A DNA stretch of 64,000 nucleotides from NCBI GenBank assembly GCA_010015745.1, contig ML978160.1, forward strand, positions 1-64,000, read 5' to 3'. Each line of letters opens with the position of its first letter. Positions within the stretch are counted from its first letter, which is position 1. The notes beneath the pieces were generated by a model. That model was not told where the DNA came from, did not search any database, and was given only the letters and a program-made list of their open reading frames with translations. This document shows positions 26,403 through 37,847 of this stretch, in pieces. The position numbers and the translations under genes were made by a program. The DNA is from Setomelanomma holmii (Eukaryota > Ascomycota > Dothideomycetes > Pleosporales > Phaeosphaeriaceae).

Positions 26403-28068
26403 TTATGCCCTCTCCTCAGGCCCCACCACCCCTATACTGATAACCTCTACCTTCCAACTCTCCAGGTCAACCAGGACCAACTCTCCTGTATTCTTGAACC
26501 GCGGCACACTGACCAGCAACACCTTTTGTCCCGCTGGTCCTTCGATCCACCTGTGTTCAAATTTGTCCTGACATCCCGCGAAATACACGTGCGGACAATC
26601 TTTCACCATCATCGGATCATCATCCTGGAACGGGTAGCACCATAGTGTATCTGGGGCTGTGGGCGCAATGCATCTCCATCGCAACATCATTTCCATAACC
26701 TCGAGTGCCTGTACATCATCCACGTATTTGAGCAGATCGCCAACTGTTTGTCCACCTGTGCCGAGGATGCGATAGCCTTCTATATCTCCGTCCCAGGGAT
26801 TTGTGACTGTGTCTAGACCGTGTATTGTGTCGAGCCCGCTTGCCGGTGATTCTGCGTATAATCTTGATTTCGGGAAGAGGGCGGGATGGAGTGGTTGTTG
26901 TGGAAGTGCGACATTTGCTGGGTCTGATGCGCCGGGAAGGATGGTGATGGGTAGGGCAGGGAGGATGTCGGCGAGGAGAGTGTCAAGGCGTTCAGCTGGT
27001 GATGCGTTGTAGGATGCGGCGTCGTAGCCGTAGTGTTTTGACTTTGCTTTCTTGGCGGCGAAGTCTTCGCGCGAGAGGACAGGGGAGGCGTGGGAAAGTG
27101 AGTCGCCTGCTATGATGAGACGGGTTATTTGGGAGGCGTTGACTTGGTCTGGAGGGCCAGTCGCTTCGCCTGTGAGGTATTCGACGAGTAGGTCTAGCGT
27201 CAAGTCTTGGTCGTCGAGACCTGTGATCTCGAGTCCAGAAACGATTGCAATCTTGCCTGCCTTGCCTCGCTTCGGCTTCGGCTTCTTCAACCGAGATAGT
27301 GCTGCATCCTCTTGCTCCCACCGTTGTGGTTGCCGCGGTAGATCTGCGTACTGTGTTGCGATGACCTGGAAAGTGCCGTCCGCTTGTTCGGTGCCAAGGG
27401 CAGCGAGGATACATCCGGTGACGTAGTGGGAGCTGAGTGATTCGCCCGTCACGCGCAGTCGGCCGGATTCGTCTTCGAGCATCATCTCGTCCTGACCAGA
27501 GGGAGAGATATAGGTGGAGCGGGGTGGTGGGGCCGCTATCCAGTGCTGAGTCTGTCAGTATACATGACGACGGAGGGAGAGAAGGAACGCACCTCTTTCG
27601 ATATGTCGTCCAGCACATTAGGCTTCAGAGCCATCTCCATGTAGACTGTGCCCACTACCCAGCAAAGCTCGCCTTGCCGTACATCGAGTACGCGCTCGAC
27701 AAACTGTGCCTTTTCTCCTCCCAGCTGTTCGAGTAAGCATATTGTCTCAAATGCTGAGAACCCCACAGCCTCAACATGGTCGGTGTCGTACCTCGAAGTC
27801 GTCCCATGCCTCGTGTGCCTTGGCCTTGACAGCTTTCTTCAATTGCGCCAACCGCAAGAAGTACATGTCGGCGAACTGCTGCGCATAGTGTTTCTCGGTG
27901 CCCTTGGGTAGTACGAACGTGCGAAGTGGGCTGTAGTCGGAAGTGTTTCGAGATGGAGCGGAAGGTGCATCCCCGCTATGAATGTTAGGAAGGATGTTAT
28001 ATTGCGCCTTCGGTGATTGATACTTACGACGGAGCCTTTCGCAGTAGATTACCTTCAGTGTCAGCCAT
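26403..28068 (-). CDS. DNA polymerase delta small subunit (Pol31/Cdc1, B subunit)
   Basis: Four exons on the minus strand: 28068-28028, 27975-27792, 27724-27593 and 27545-26403, giving 499 aa; introns 52, 67 and 47 bp. The spliced product reads MADTEGNLLRKAPSGDAPSA, then LRTFVLPKGTEKHYAQQFAD, FVERVLDVRQGELCWVVGTV and YMEMALKPNVLDDISKE. These are the conserved N-terminal blocks and OB-fold start of the B subunit. Further on, GKIAIVSGLEI and LIIAGDSLSHASP (about residue 265) mark the inactive calcineurin-like phosphoesterase domain, and CPHVYFAGCQDKFEHRW a conserved C-terminal block. It bridges the catalytic and third subunits of the replicative polymerase in the nucleus. The second intron was set so that WDDFE joins LGGEKAQ, matching the spacing in the family. 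Confidence 0.92.
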
Positions 28069-28672
28069 ATCTGATAGTCAGACTGTGTACATGAGGCGTT
28101 GTGGGTGGAAATCTGGTTGCGTGGTAGCGGAAGCTCGAAAAGTTGACGATCACGGAGTCGCGTCACGCGTCGCGCGCTAGTGCTCAAACAGGAAGTCTAA
28201 GAGCTCCTACCCTTACAACTCAGTCCAATCATGAATCAGGCGAACTCGATCATATGGATACATTAGAGCGCTATTGGCAGGACGTTAATGGCTACTTTCT
28301 ATGCATTCGAGTGAAGTAAGATCCAGAGGGTTTATGAAAGTTTAAAAAGACGGATTCGAATAGCATAGACATGTTTACAAAAGGCTTGATCAAAAGACTT
28401 AGCGGGAGCAGGACATGATTGACTTGAAGATGTTTCATTCATTGTGCCCGTAGGCAATCGTTTCTAAGTTGCAGGCGCCTGAGGCCATTTGTTCTCCCGG
28501 GCGGCCAGGTGGCGCAAGCATTACAGCGTCTCTATATCTAGTTGCTTTCTTCCCAAAATCTCCAGGTGCGCCGATGATGCTGGTTGCTTGCTCATTCCGC
28601 CAAATGCCGATATTGCGCCGAGATTAAAAGTGGTATAATGCGAAGTTGAAAAGATCAGAGGCTTAGAAGCAC
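28069..28672. other. Intergenic region (0.6 kb)
   Basis: Upstream of the polymerase subunit gene and downstream of the small secreted-type gene, both on the minus strand. No gene or repeat seen. Confidence 0.45.
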
Positions 28673-28955
28673 TTAGAACATCTGGGAGATTGTGAGTAAG
28701 CGGTCAACACAACATCACTTAGAGGTGGCAACTTACCAAAGCGACGCCACCAGCAACGACGAGGCCGAGTGCTGAGCCAGCGAACTGTGTGGGCACGGCA
28801 GCAGCGCCAGTGAAAGGAGTCGCCGAAGTGGGCTTGGATGGGACACCAGTTCCGGTGCCGGTAGGGTAGTATGTCGAGGTGCCGTTGTACGGGACGTTGA
28901 CAGCGGTAGCGGTGGCAGTAAGAGCCGCGACGAGGGAGATCATGGAGAACTGCAT
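28673..28955 (-). CDS. Small secreted or GPI-like protein, 75 aa
   Basis: Two exons are proposed on the minus strand, 28955-28737 and 28681-28673, with a 55-bp intron (GTAAGT...CTTACTC...CAG). The product begins MQFSMISLVAALTATATAVN, a signal peptide, followed by a short Thr/Ser/Pro/Gly-rich stretch (YNGTSTYYPTGTGTG) and a hydrophobic C-terminus SALGLVVAGGVALMF. Without splicing the frame ends four codons into the intron with SCHL, a less typical tail. The layout (signal, Ser/Thr-rich linker, small residues before a hydrophobic tail) is that of small GPI-modified or membrane-tethered cell-wall proteins. There is no family match I can name. The frame is clear; the last exon is inferred. Confidence 0.62.
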
Positions 28956-31227
28956 TTTGAAAGTGTAGTGTGTGGTGTTGATGTCGTGTGACGGAGTGTT
29001 GATGTGTATGCGAGTCGAGTAGGGACAGCGAATGTGAGTTGCGAGTTAAGATGCTTTGTGATACCTCCCACCAGGTACCATCAGTCCACCTTATATGCGC
29101 GACGCCCCCTACCACCCTCCAGCACCTTCCATCAACAAAGGTATGCCGAATCCCCAAGCCCGTACGAAAGTCACACCGAAGTGACGACGCAACCGGCCCA
29201 CACAGCCCAGCCCCTACACTACCAGCCCTACCAGAAAAACCTGCCTTCCCGACCGGCAGCCAACCAGTCGCACGCAGGTGCCTGGCGCGGCGTGGCTGTC
29301 AAAAGCGGTCGGCGGGTCCGGAGTCTGGGTTAAAAATAGGTGGCTGGTGCAACGCACCACGCCGATTCGCTGCGAGCGGGAAGTGGCGCACATTGAGCTG
29401 ATAGTTATCCGCGCAGCCTATCGATACGAACAATGGATGGCTGGTTGCTGGGCAATACTTGCCTCGCTGTTGTCGTCCCAACGTTGCGAGAGCGTGGCCG
29501 GCATGCGCCGGAAAGTGTTTTGCTGCGCGACCCACCGATTTTGCGGTTGGTTACCGTACCCTGTTTGTGTCACAGAAGGACGCTGTGCATGCGCATGCAG
29601 TGGCACTGGCCGGTGTCTGTCCGCAGTCATTTCGGCTGCTCCACCACGGTGTGCGTGCAAATGTCCGACGCGTGTGCGGTAGAGGGACAGATCACGGCTG
29701 TGGGGGGTGCAGATGGAGCACCAATGTCTTGTCAGGGGAATATTGAAATTGCTGCTATTTGCAGATCTTGTCGTTGTTCTGGCAGGTGTCGTGTTTGTCT
29801 TGGATCTCTCAACAATGGCTGTTGCGAGCGGCTAATGAGACTGGGCTGTCACGGGCTTGGAAAGTCGGAAGTAAGAATGTGGTGTGCAGCACAACATCAG
29901 CACCACAACACTTGCGTAATGCGACAGGATGTCAAGTCGTAGCCTGGACCAGCTATCGCGAGGATTCGTTGTGCTGTGAGACTGGAAAGCTCACGCCTAT
30001 TTCCGAACTTTCAAGTTTCACGAGAGACTAGGCTGAGCCTCAACACACAGATTCGAAGAAGTCAGAAGTCGTACGGGAAACATCTTGGTAGGTCTCGCAT
30101 TTGTTATGCTGTGGTGCTAGTCTCAACACTTCCCATCTGGAAGTGATGTTGCGATGAGCGTGACGCACACGTGGTTGCCCTGCAGGAGCGACGGGACGGA
30201 CCACGCGACTAAAGGTCAATGCGCGCATGTAACACCAGCACGAACACGTCCATAAATCACAAATGATAAGCATTAACGCCTCACAGCAACTTACCTCATT
30301 CTTCGACCTCTCTTTTGTCTATTCTTTGAACTCATCCATCTTCACTCGTTGCCTTACGCTGCTTCATCAACTAGGTTGAGCGCGTTTAACATCAATCCCT
30401 CCAGCTTCATCACTAAGTGTTTAGGAACACTATCGAGGCAAAAGAGGATCATCGTATACCTCCTCTTTGCAGTAGGAGTACCGAGGACATATACGCTGAA
30501 TATCGACACTTATTTGGGCTATTCTCATAGTTTCCATATTCCCCTTCACAAGAATGGCGCGGGCCCAAGGCGCGCTCAGGGTCTACGGGTTGGTCAACAG
30601 TTACTGGGCGGGCGTTGAATGGCATCAGGGTTTCGCAACTCGCAGTTTGACGGAGGCTTCTTTACTGACAAGGTACCGATGGTTATCTTGTTTTCGAGTG
30701 TCATTGACGTGAAGATAAGAAGACAAAGTCCGAGTTGCGAAGTCGGCATCCGCCATTCTTGGAGGTCATCGATACCATAGTGCACGCTAGTACTCGATAG
30801 GCCTCACTCTTACTAACCTCTTTCCTGAAACATCCCACTTTACCATGCTGAACAACTGAAAGGCGCCTGGCGCCGTAGAGCAGATTGTCGTGATGGTCCT
30901 TCAGTTGATATTTAAAATCTAGGAATGGCGATCTAATCAGCACGGTATATCGTAGACAGCGTGGATATGGGATGCACACGATGTAGTATGACCTTATAGT
31001 TGAGATCGCGACAACACCGGGCCATTATACTCTTGATCAGCTCGGCATTGTCAGTATTAGTACCGAAGTCGCTTCAGATACTAGCCGCAGCTAAGACACA
31101 CCGCCTCATGACGAGTCAAGCATATTGACTTGTATAACGAGGGGAATACCATACCTTTGCCTGATGCTCGACTCCAAAGATCAACACTCCCTGCAGTCGC
31201 AAGTGACTCTCATAATTCGGTGTCAGG
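28956..31227. other. Long intergenic region (2.3 kb)
   Basis: The first ~100 bp should be promoter of the small secreted gene. Beyond that, several overlapping short open frames on both strands at 29.0-30.0 kb are Cys/Arg/His-rich and look like chance. No transposon similarity, tandem repeat or RNA gene is seen. This gap separates the conserved block from the accessory block. Confidence 0.5.
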
Positions 31228-32077
31228 ATGCTTCTCCAAACATTCTCATATATCGCATGCCTTGCAGCTACAGCAATGGCCCATCTCGTAGTTCCCAACG
31301 ATGATCAGAATATGACCGGTGTCGTCGTCAATGGCGTTCCATACAGTACTCGAGTGAAGTAGATGCGACTCGTACATCACCCCAATAATGAGATCTCTCC
31401 GCATATTCTTGCTGACCACAACCAGGCCAACGAAGCTCTCTTCGAGCAAAGCGGACCATGCCCATTCGTCGCATACGGCACCATCATCGTGAGCCACACT
31501 ACCGACGAAGTGGTGTGCCGCGGTGCGAACTTCCGAACCGGTGACCCAACGCAAGTCTCACCTGACAATCCTCGATGAGGAAAGACTGACCGTTTAACTA
31601 GTATTCATGGCGAGATCTCTGCCATCAACGTCTGCACCGCCGTCTTCGCAGCGCGCGACATGACCGCCACCCAGATCTTCGCGGCATGGGGCGAGTTGTC
31701 AATCTGTACATGCTCAACCACTGCCCACCCGTAATGACTCCACTAACGTCTTTTGAGACAAAAACGCCAAATCGTGCCCTATGTGCGCCTCGGCAATCCG
31801 CTGGGCCGGCTTCAAAGAATACATCTACGGCACGACAATCCAGCACAACTACAACGTCAGCTGGGGCGTCATTACCATATCCAGCTACGACGTGTTTCAG
31901 CAGACGCGCCAGCTACCGGGATATCAGACGGTGATGCTTAGGCAGATTTTGACGAACGAGACGGATCCGCTATTTAGTTGGCAGTATGATGATAGCTATC
32001 CGTATCCGAATGAGTGTGTGAAGAGGATAAGTGCGACGAGGGGATACTTGAGTTGTGTGGATCCGGCGATGTTGTAA
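31228..32077 (+). pseudogene. Secreted cytidine/dCMP deaminase-fold protein with one in-frame TAG
   Basis: Four exons fit: 31228-31371, 31426-31550, 31602-31705 and 31758-32077 (231 codons). The product starts with a signal peptide (MLLQTFSYIACLAATAMA) and reads NMTGVVVNGVPYSTRVK, then a TAG stop (31360-31362), then MRL. The next exons give ANEALFEQSGPCPFVAYGT, IHGEISAINVCTA, NAKSCPMCASAIRWAGF and TNETDPLFSWQY. HGE and CPMC are the zinc ligands and catalytic Glu of the cytidine/deoxycytidylate deaminase superfamily, and the layout matches a secreted fungal subfamily. Everything except the single TAG is intact; family knowledge suggests Trp at that point. The second intron is GC-AG (GCAAGT...TAG). 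An alternative donor GTGAAG at 31354 would splice the TAG out at a cost of six residues, so the gene may be a young pseudogene or rescued by splicing. Confidence 0.75.
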
Positions 32078-32831
32078 CAAAGCATGGAGATGGATGGAAA
32101 GACGTCCGTGCCTTACGCAAGATGTCATCATTCTTAGCCTAGGATGACGGATGTGATACAGGTCTTCGGGTCGACAGCTTCTCCGAAAACGCTCTCGAGA
32201 ATTTGACCCAGCTGCAGAAGTGCGGACTCCGCAAGTAGCGCATGGCAGCGAGCTATGACATCTTTGTCTCGTTCGAACCCGCATATTTTCAAGGCTTACA
32301 ATCGCGGACTGCGCTGCTTGCCAGCTCTCCCACTGCAGGCATCTTGCGTACCCACGCAGCCGTTTGGTCTTCCGCTACATCCACGAGCCACCTCACCAAA
32401 GCCGCCCTAGTCACTGAAGACCTCCAGCCCTCTTTATCCACCCAAACCCGTGAACGTTTCACGTCCTCTCTGCTCACTTTTCAGCCTTGGTTGTCTGAAG
32501 TCCCAGGTATCTTTACCGAAAACTTCAGCAATAGTAGCCTCTCTTTCAAGATACATTTTAACTGCTAAGCAAACGTATACGCGCAGCTTTAAGACTCGGT
32601 TGCATGAGGAGTATAGGAGCTTTGAGAGCTTCGTTGTAGTATTGCTGTGAAAGTAGTCCAGTAAGCATGTGTGACACTCTTCGGCTGCGTCTTAGGAGCA
32701 AGGAAAATCTACGAAGTCGCGAAACTAAATCCCAGTCCTCCTCCCACAACGTGACAACCATAGCTATGCCTTACTATTCTCAGCACGCCTCATACACCAC
32801 CTTCGCCATAAGCCGCCTTCATTGTGCCTAC
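32078..32831. other. Convergent intergenic region (0.75 kb)
   Basis: Between the 3' ends of the deaminase gene (plus) and the adenylation/oxidoreductase gene (minus). A plus-strand open frame of 108 codons at 32242-32568 has reasonable composition (starts MAASYDIFVSFEPAYFQGLQ) but no recognised features, so it is not called. Confidence 0.45.
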
Positions 32832-35800
32832 CTACGAATCGAAAATCGCACCATACGCCGGGATACCCCGCGATTCCATGTCATACACGACCTAGGAAGT
32901 GTGTCAGTCATCTCTTGCACTATATATCCAGTCGCACGGCTCCACTTACCTTTGTCGTAAACTTCTTATTGCTAATCACACAAACCGCCTCCGCACCACT
33001 CTCCTTCCACAATCTGTATGCAAGCAACGACATGTTCGGCTTGCCCTGTGTGCGCGTATTCCAAATCAGCGCATTCGGATCCGTCTTCCTGACACTGTCC
33101 ACAATCTCCTGACCAAATGTCTGCTCCGGGTTTGGCGCCGTCCAGAGAATGCGACATGGCACTTTTTGCGCAAGGATGACGGCGAGACATGGTCCAATGC
33201 CAGAACCAGTAGCGACAAGAACGACGGATTTGAACAGCGTGGCGATGTGCAGGACGCCGCATGTTGGAATGCCGCGGACCCAGATCTGCGTGGGTGCGCG
33301 CTCGATGGTGCGGCCTGTGAAGTCGCCTGCGTGACTGACGATGAGGGAGAAACCCTTGCCATTGGGGTTCGTGATGGTGGCGAAGCCATGCCAGTCAGCT
33401 AGCGGGCGTTCTGCGAGGCGCACGGCGGTGCCAACGACTGGAGTGGTGTAGTCGAACCAGAGCCGGACGGCGTGGTTGGAGAGGACCTCGGATCGAACGG
33501 CAACTTTGCGAAGGAAAAGCCACGGGAAAATGATGGCCATCGTGGCAATCGTGAGTAGCCAGACTGGTGGAGAGTGGAGGTAGGCTTGCGAAGGCGAAAT
33601 GTGCGGGTTGAGGTCCTTGGTAGCGAAGAATGTCTGAACCCAGAGGAGGATAAGACACGTCCAGCCGCCGAAGCGATGGGTCATCTCCCACGCGTTGTGG
33701 TACTTGGCTCTGAAGGTGGGATGTGATGTTGTGCCAATGCCCATGAATATGACCATGACAAGGTAAGACAGTATTGTTGAAGCCAGTGTCAGACAGCGCA
33801 GGTCTTTCGGCTTTGCAAACTCCAGACTCGCGCCTATGGTGAAGATCGTAAACCATCCGATGGCCGCAAGTGCGCAGGCACTGTGTATTCCACCGATGTG
33901 GAAGATCCTTGCACAATGCCGTCGGATTGCGAGAGGGAAGTAGGTAGGAACAGAACAAAAGACAGTGAAGAGCAGATTGACAACTGGCTCTGAGCGCATG
34001 AGTACGGCCACGCATAGATTGGCAGCGGAAGCACTAGCGAGATTTGCCAGGATATACCGATCCTCTTTGATCCTGCGGTAGAGGATAAAGCAGGCGAAAG
34101 CGACGTTAGTCAAAACAACAACGGAGAAGAATCGGCGATATAGGATGAACGCACGATGCCGCAGCCATCTTAGACCATGGCGCCCGTTCTTCGGTGGCAA
34201 CATTTCGGGTACTTCGACAACGCTGCTCCTGATGGAGGATGCGCTTAACTCGGACGACTTGCTTTTGACCACGATTTCCCCCTTCTCCAGGTCCTTTTCC
34301 GCATATGTAGTTGGTTGCGCGGGCCGACATTCTTCGATAGTGGCGTCGAGTGAAGCAATTTTCGTTGTCGAGGAAGACATGTCCACGCCAGAGTCGGCGC
34401 GGGTCCTGCGCACAGCCATTGTGCGGAGACTTTGCTTATCGACTTTGCCATTGGCGGTCAGCGGTATAGAGGCGATGTACGTCCATGACTCGGGGACTGA
34501 GTAGTACGGAAGGTGTTTTCGCACAAAGGTATCAAGGTCCTTTTCATCAAAGAGGGTCGTTGTCGAATAGAAGCCATGGATGCTGTTATTGACAAGCATA
34601 GCTGATGCTCTTGCAACACCAGGAAATTGCTACCAATGTCAGAAGGCGAGGAACCAGAAATGTCGAAATGTACATACCTCGATTACGGCGGTGATACCGT
34701 CCAGCTCAATGCGAAAGCCCTACACACGTCAGTCTTGATCTCTCGTTGGGATGGATGACCAACTTTGACCTTGACCTGGTCGTCTTGACGGCCAAAGGTT
34801 TCCAGACAACCTGTATCTGTCCATCGCACGAGATCGCCTGTGTTAAACATCATGGACCTGCGGAAATTAGTTGAGTCGAGAGACAATCGTGCTGGACCTA
34901 CCCGTCATCAAGAAACTTGTCATGCTTGTACCGTGCTGAAGTGAGCTCTGGCAGATTGATGTATCCTCGAGAAACTCCAGAACCACCGACCCACATTGTA
35001 CCTTTCTCCCCAACGGGCACCGGGTTCTCATCTTCACCAAGTACATAGCACGTCGTGTTGGGAAGAGGCCTTCCTATTGACAACGGTTGACCGGGCGTAT
35101 GTTGGTGAGCTGTGTTGAGTATAGTGATCTCGGTCGGACCACAGATGTTGTAATAGGTTGTGCCTTCCGCCCACTCGTTCGCGAGGCTAACAATTAATCA
35201 GTCAATCCCAATCCACAAAATTCAAAGCATAACTTACGATTGAGGACATGGCTCACCGCCTAGCCAAGGTCAGAGGAGATTAGTGACGATCTGACGAAAC
35301 TACAGCAGATAGCATAGCTTACCAGTGACGACGGTCTTGATATTTGGATACGAGCTTCGACGGTACTTTGCGAGTATCGAGGGTGTGAAGATCAACGTGT
35401 CAACCTCGAGTATGGTCAGCTCATGTTTTTGCGATCGCGGGTGGTTGGCTCACCTCATTGAGAGTTATCGCCCAATCAGAACCTCGCATATGTAGAGTGC
35501 CACCATTCATAAGACATGCCAGGATCTCCCATGCACCTACATGTATTAGCGAATGCTTAAACACAACAACAGCGTACTCACCCATGTCAAACGCAATGTT
35601 TAGCACTTGAGCGACCTTCGAGCCAACAGAAATTCCTAGCCGTGCTGGCTCCAGTAGCAGAGCATTGGTAACGTTTCTGTGTGATACGTCAACGCCTTTC
35701 GGCTTCCCCGTACTTCCTGTGGCATCGTTCAGCGTCATACAAGCACCCAAGAGTGCAACACATACCTGAAGTATAGATTGCATATGCGCCGTCTTGACGA

Positions 35801-36333
35801 TCAATCTGCAACCGAACTCGTACCGGAGGGTACCAGCTGCCGACATCCATGCTCAGTGCGAGGATGATAGCATCTCGTCGAGCAAATCGTCTTACTTTGT
35901 CCCAAAATCTTGGCAGACAAAGGATGAAGCGTGCGTTGGTGTCGGTGAAGATGTGCATGAGAGCCTGCTCAGATGCCACTCCACCATCGATTGGCACATA
36001 CTGGCAACCCGCTTTCAAAACCGCGAATATCCCAATCAGCATCTCGAAAGATCGCTGTACGACTAGGCATACTCGCTGCTTCGGCTTCAAACCAGAGTCG
36101 ATCAGCTGATGTGCGAGTCGGTTCGCTGCTATGTCCAGTTGTCGGTAGGTGATGGTCTTGTCGGCAATCCTTGCGGCGACGACAGTGGGATGTGAGTCGA
36201 CGATGCTTTCAAAAGCAGTGTGGACCAGTGCATGGGGAACGGGGAGTGCGGGACCAGTCCCGTAGCGCGTTACAAGTATCTGATCCTCCGAAGAGAGATA
36301 TGATAGCCCTTGGAAGCATGTTGCGTTTGGCAT
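32832..36333 (-). CDS. Adenylation domain fused to membrane ferric-reductase-like oxidoreductase (TmpA-like)
   Basis: Ten exons on the minus strand: 36333-35766, 35716-35582, 35536-35454, 35404-35323, 35259-35238, 35186-34902, 34857-34764, 34719-34678, 34629-32950 and 32891-32832, giving 1016 aa. Residues ~1-510 are an NRPS-type adenylation domain. Core motifs are YTSGSTGKPKGVDVSHRN, YYNICGPTEITI, NTGDLVRWTDTG and, at the end, NGKVDK. I find no carrier-protein GGxS motif. Next come ~100 disordered residues and about six membrane helices (~600-850). The C-terminal cytosolic part has HAGDFTGRTIE, a nucleotide-binding VLVATGSGIGPCLA (~914) and a conserved end VVYDMESRGIPAYGAIFDS. This C-terminal half resembles the TmpA family of membrane flavo-oxidoreductases known from Aspergillus conidiation control, some members of which carry an AMP-binding domain. 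Substrate and product are unknown. An in-frame ATG at 36408 is an alternative start. Confidence 0.85.
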
Positions 36334-37847
36334 CGTGAAGAAATCTGGAGGAGAAGAGCGGTGGTTGCCGTACGAGCTCCGCAAAGGTGTTGTGATACTG
36401 CAGAACATTCAGACTTATGTATCTTCGAGGAGCGCGAAGTGGGTACAACATCCAGCATCGAGGAATAGTACGACTCGTTCGATGTCTCGATGCTGTTATC
36501 CGATCGGCGACTATTCAATGGCAAATTGGCCGTGGGGGGGAAACTACCTGTCTCAAACGGTTAGACAGTCCGCCCCATGAGGGCATGGGAAGAACTTGAC
36601 GGACAGGCGAGCTGCACCCCGAGGATCACCTGCACGGTGAAGAGTTGCCAGGGTGATTTAGAACTCAACTGCCGCAAGAAGGTGTGCTACAACTGGCCGT
36701 CACGGAAGAATGCTAGACAACTCGGCCACTCACAGTGCGTAGATTCCAACAATGTCGAGACCATTAGCAAGACTGCTCTCAAGCACGAGGCGGAATGCCA
36801 AGCGGGGTGCTCGATCTCACTGCTCGCCGAAGTCTCCAGCTCCACAACTTCAGCAGTAGTGCGGAACAGAAGATATGCATGATCTAGCACTGCCAGGAAT
36901 TGAGCATGGTGCCGACCCAGGTTGTCTTGGTGTATGTGACGACCTCGAATATATGAGGCTCGGACACATGCTTGAAAGAGGCATCTTGGATACGAGCATG
37001 TCTCCCCGTTCTACTTCGGAGTGAAAGCTTACTTGCTAGGTAGCTATCATGGTAAGGGTGTATTGAGGGTCTTGGCTGATACCTGGTTAACCACACACAT
37101 GGGCGGCAAGGTTCGCGGGAACCGCGTCTATGGCCTAAGCCTAATGGGTGAGGTCCATCTGAACTCAAGTGTGTGTGGGTATCTGCAGGTCTGTGCAATG
37201 TGCATGACAGACGATGTGCTGGCAAGGATCAGCATCCCAAGCCGGCTTGCCTGCCTCGAGGGCCGTCGGCGAAAAGCATGAATTATCCACGGGCGACGTT
37301 GCTTCGCGAGAGTTTGATGCTGCAACCTTAGCAAGTAATAGACTTGCGACGTATGCTGTCGCATGTGTACCTCAAGTTGTCATCTTTTGTAGATATTGAG
37401 TTTGTGGTGATCGTCCCGCAGGTCCGTGCCACCACTCGATGGGCTTAGGGATGTGCCGCAAAAAGCAAAGGTGGCGCACCCGTTCGCCGAACGCACACTT
37501 GCAGGATCGATGCTACGCAAAGCAAACGTGTGGGGAATATTGACGCGACCAGTATGCATGGACGAGTAGAGCCAAGAACAATCACACCGCAATTACGAAC
37601 GTGCTTGTACTACTCCAGGCAAGATTGCTGCCTGAAGTTTTGCCGCTAAGACTGACGCAAGTAGTCGCGCTATAGAATTGGCGGTCAGCTTGAAGTCGGT
37701 ACTCTCGATTTCATTGCGTGATACTCGTCTGGTCCGGGCCAACACCAGTGACACCTCAGCCAGTGTCTGCTTAGCAAGAGAAGGAAAAACGCTGATCCAT
37801 TGTCTAACTCAAGCATATCCCCATTGCTGACTTGAAAGGAGCGAACC
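36334..37847. other. Divergent intergenic region (1.5 kb)
   Basis: Lies between the starts of the adenylation/oxidoreductase gene (minus) and the crotonase gene (plus), so it holds both promoters. A plus-strand open frame of 101 codons at 36577-36882 is Cys-containing but lacks a signal peptide and is not called. Nothing else is convincing. Confidence 0.45.

Noticed and set aside
31360..31362. TAG in the deaminase as programmed read-through
   Set aside because: The next bases (ATG) do not match the read-through contexts known in fungi, such as TGA-CTA; nonsense change or alternative splicing is simpler.
36577..36882. Cys-containing 101-codon frame as a small effector
   Set aside because: No signal peptide and irregular cysteine spacing.
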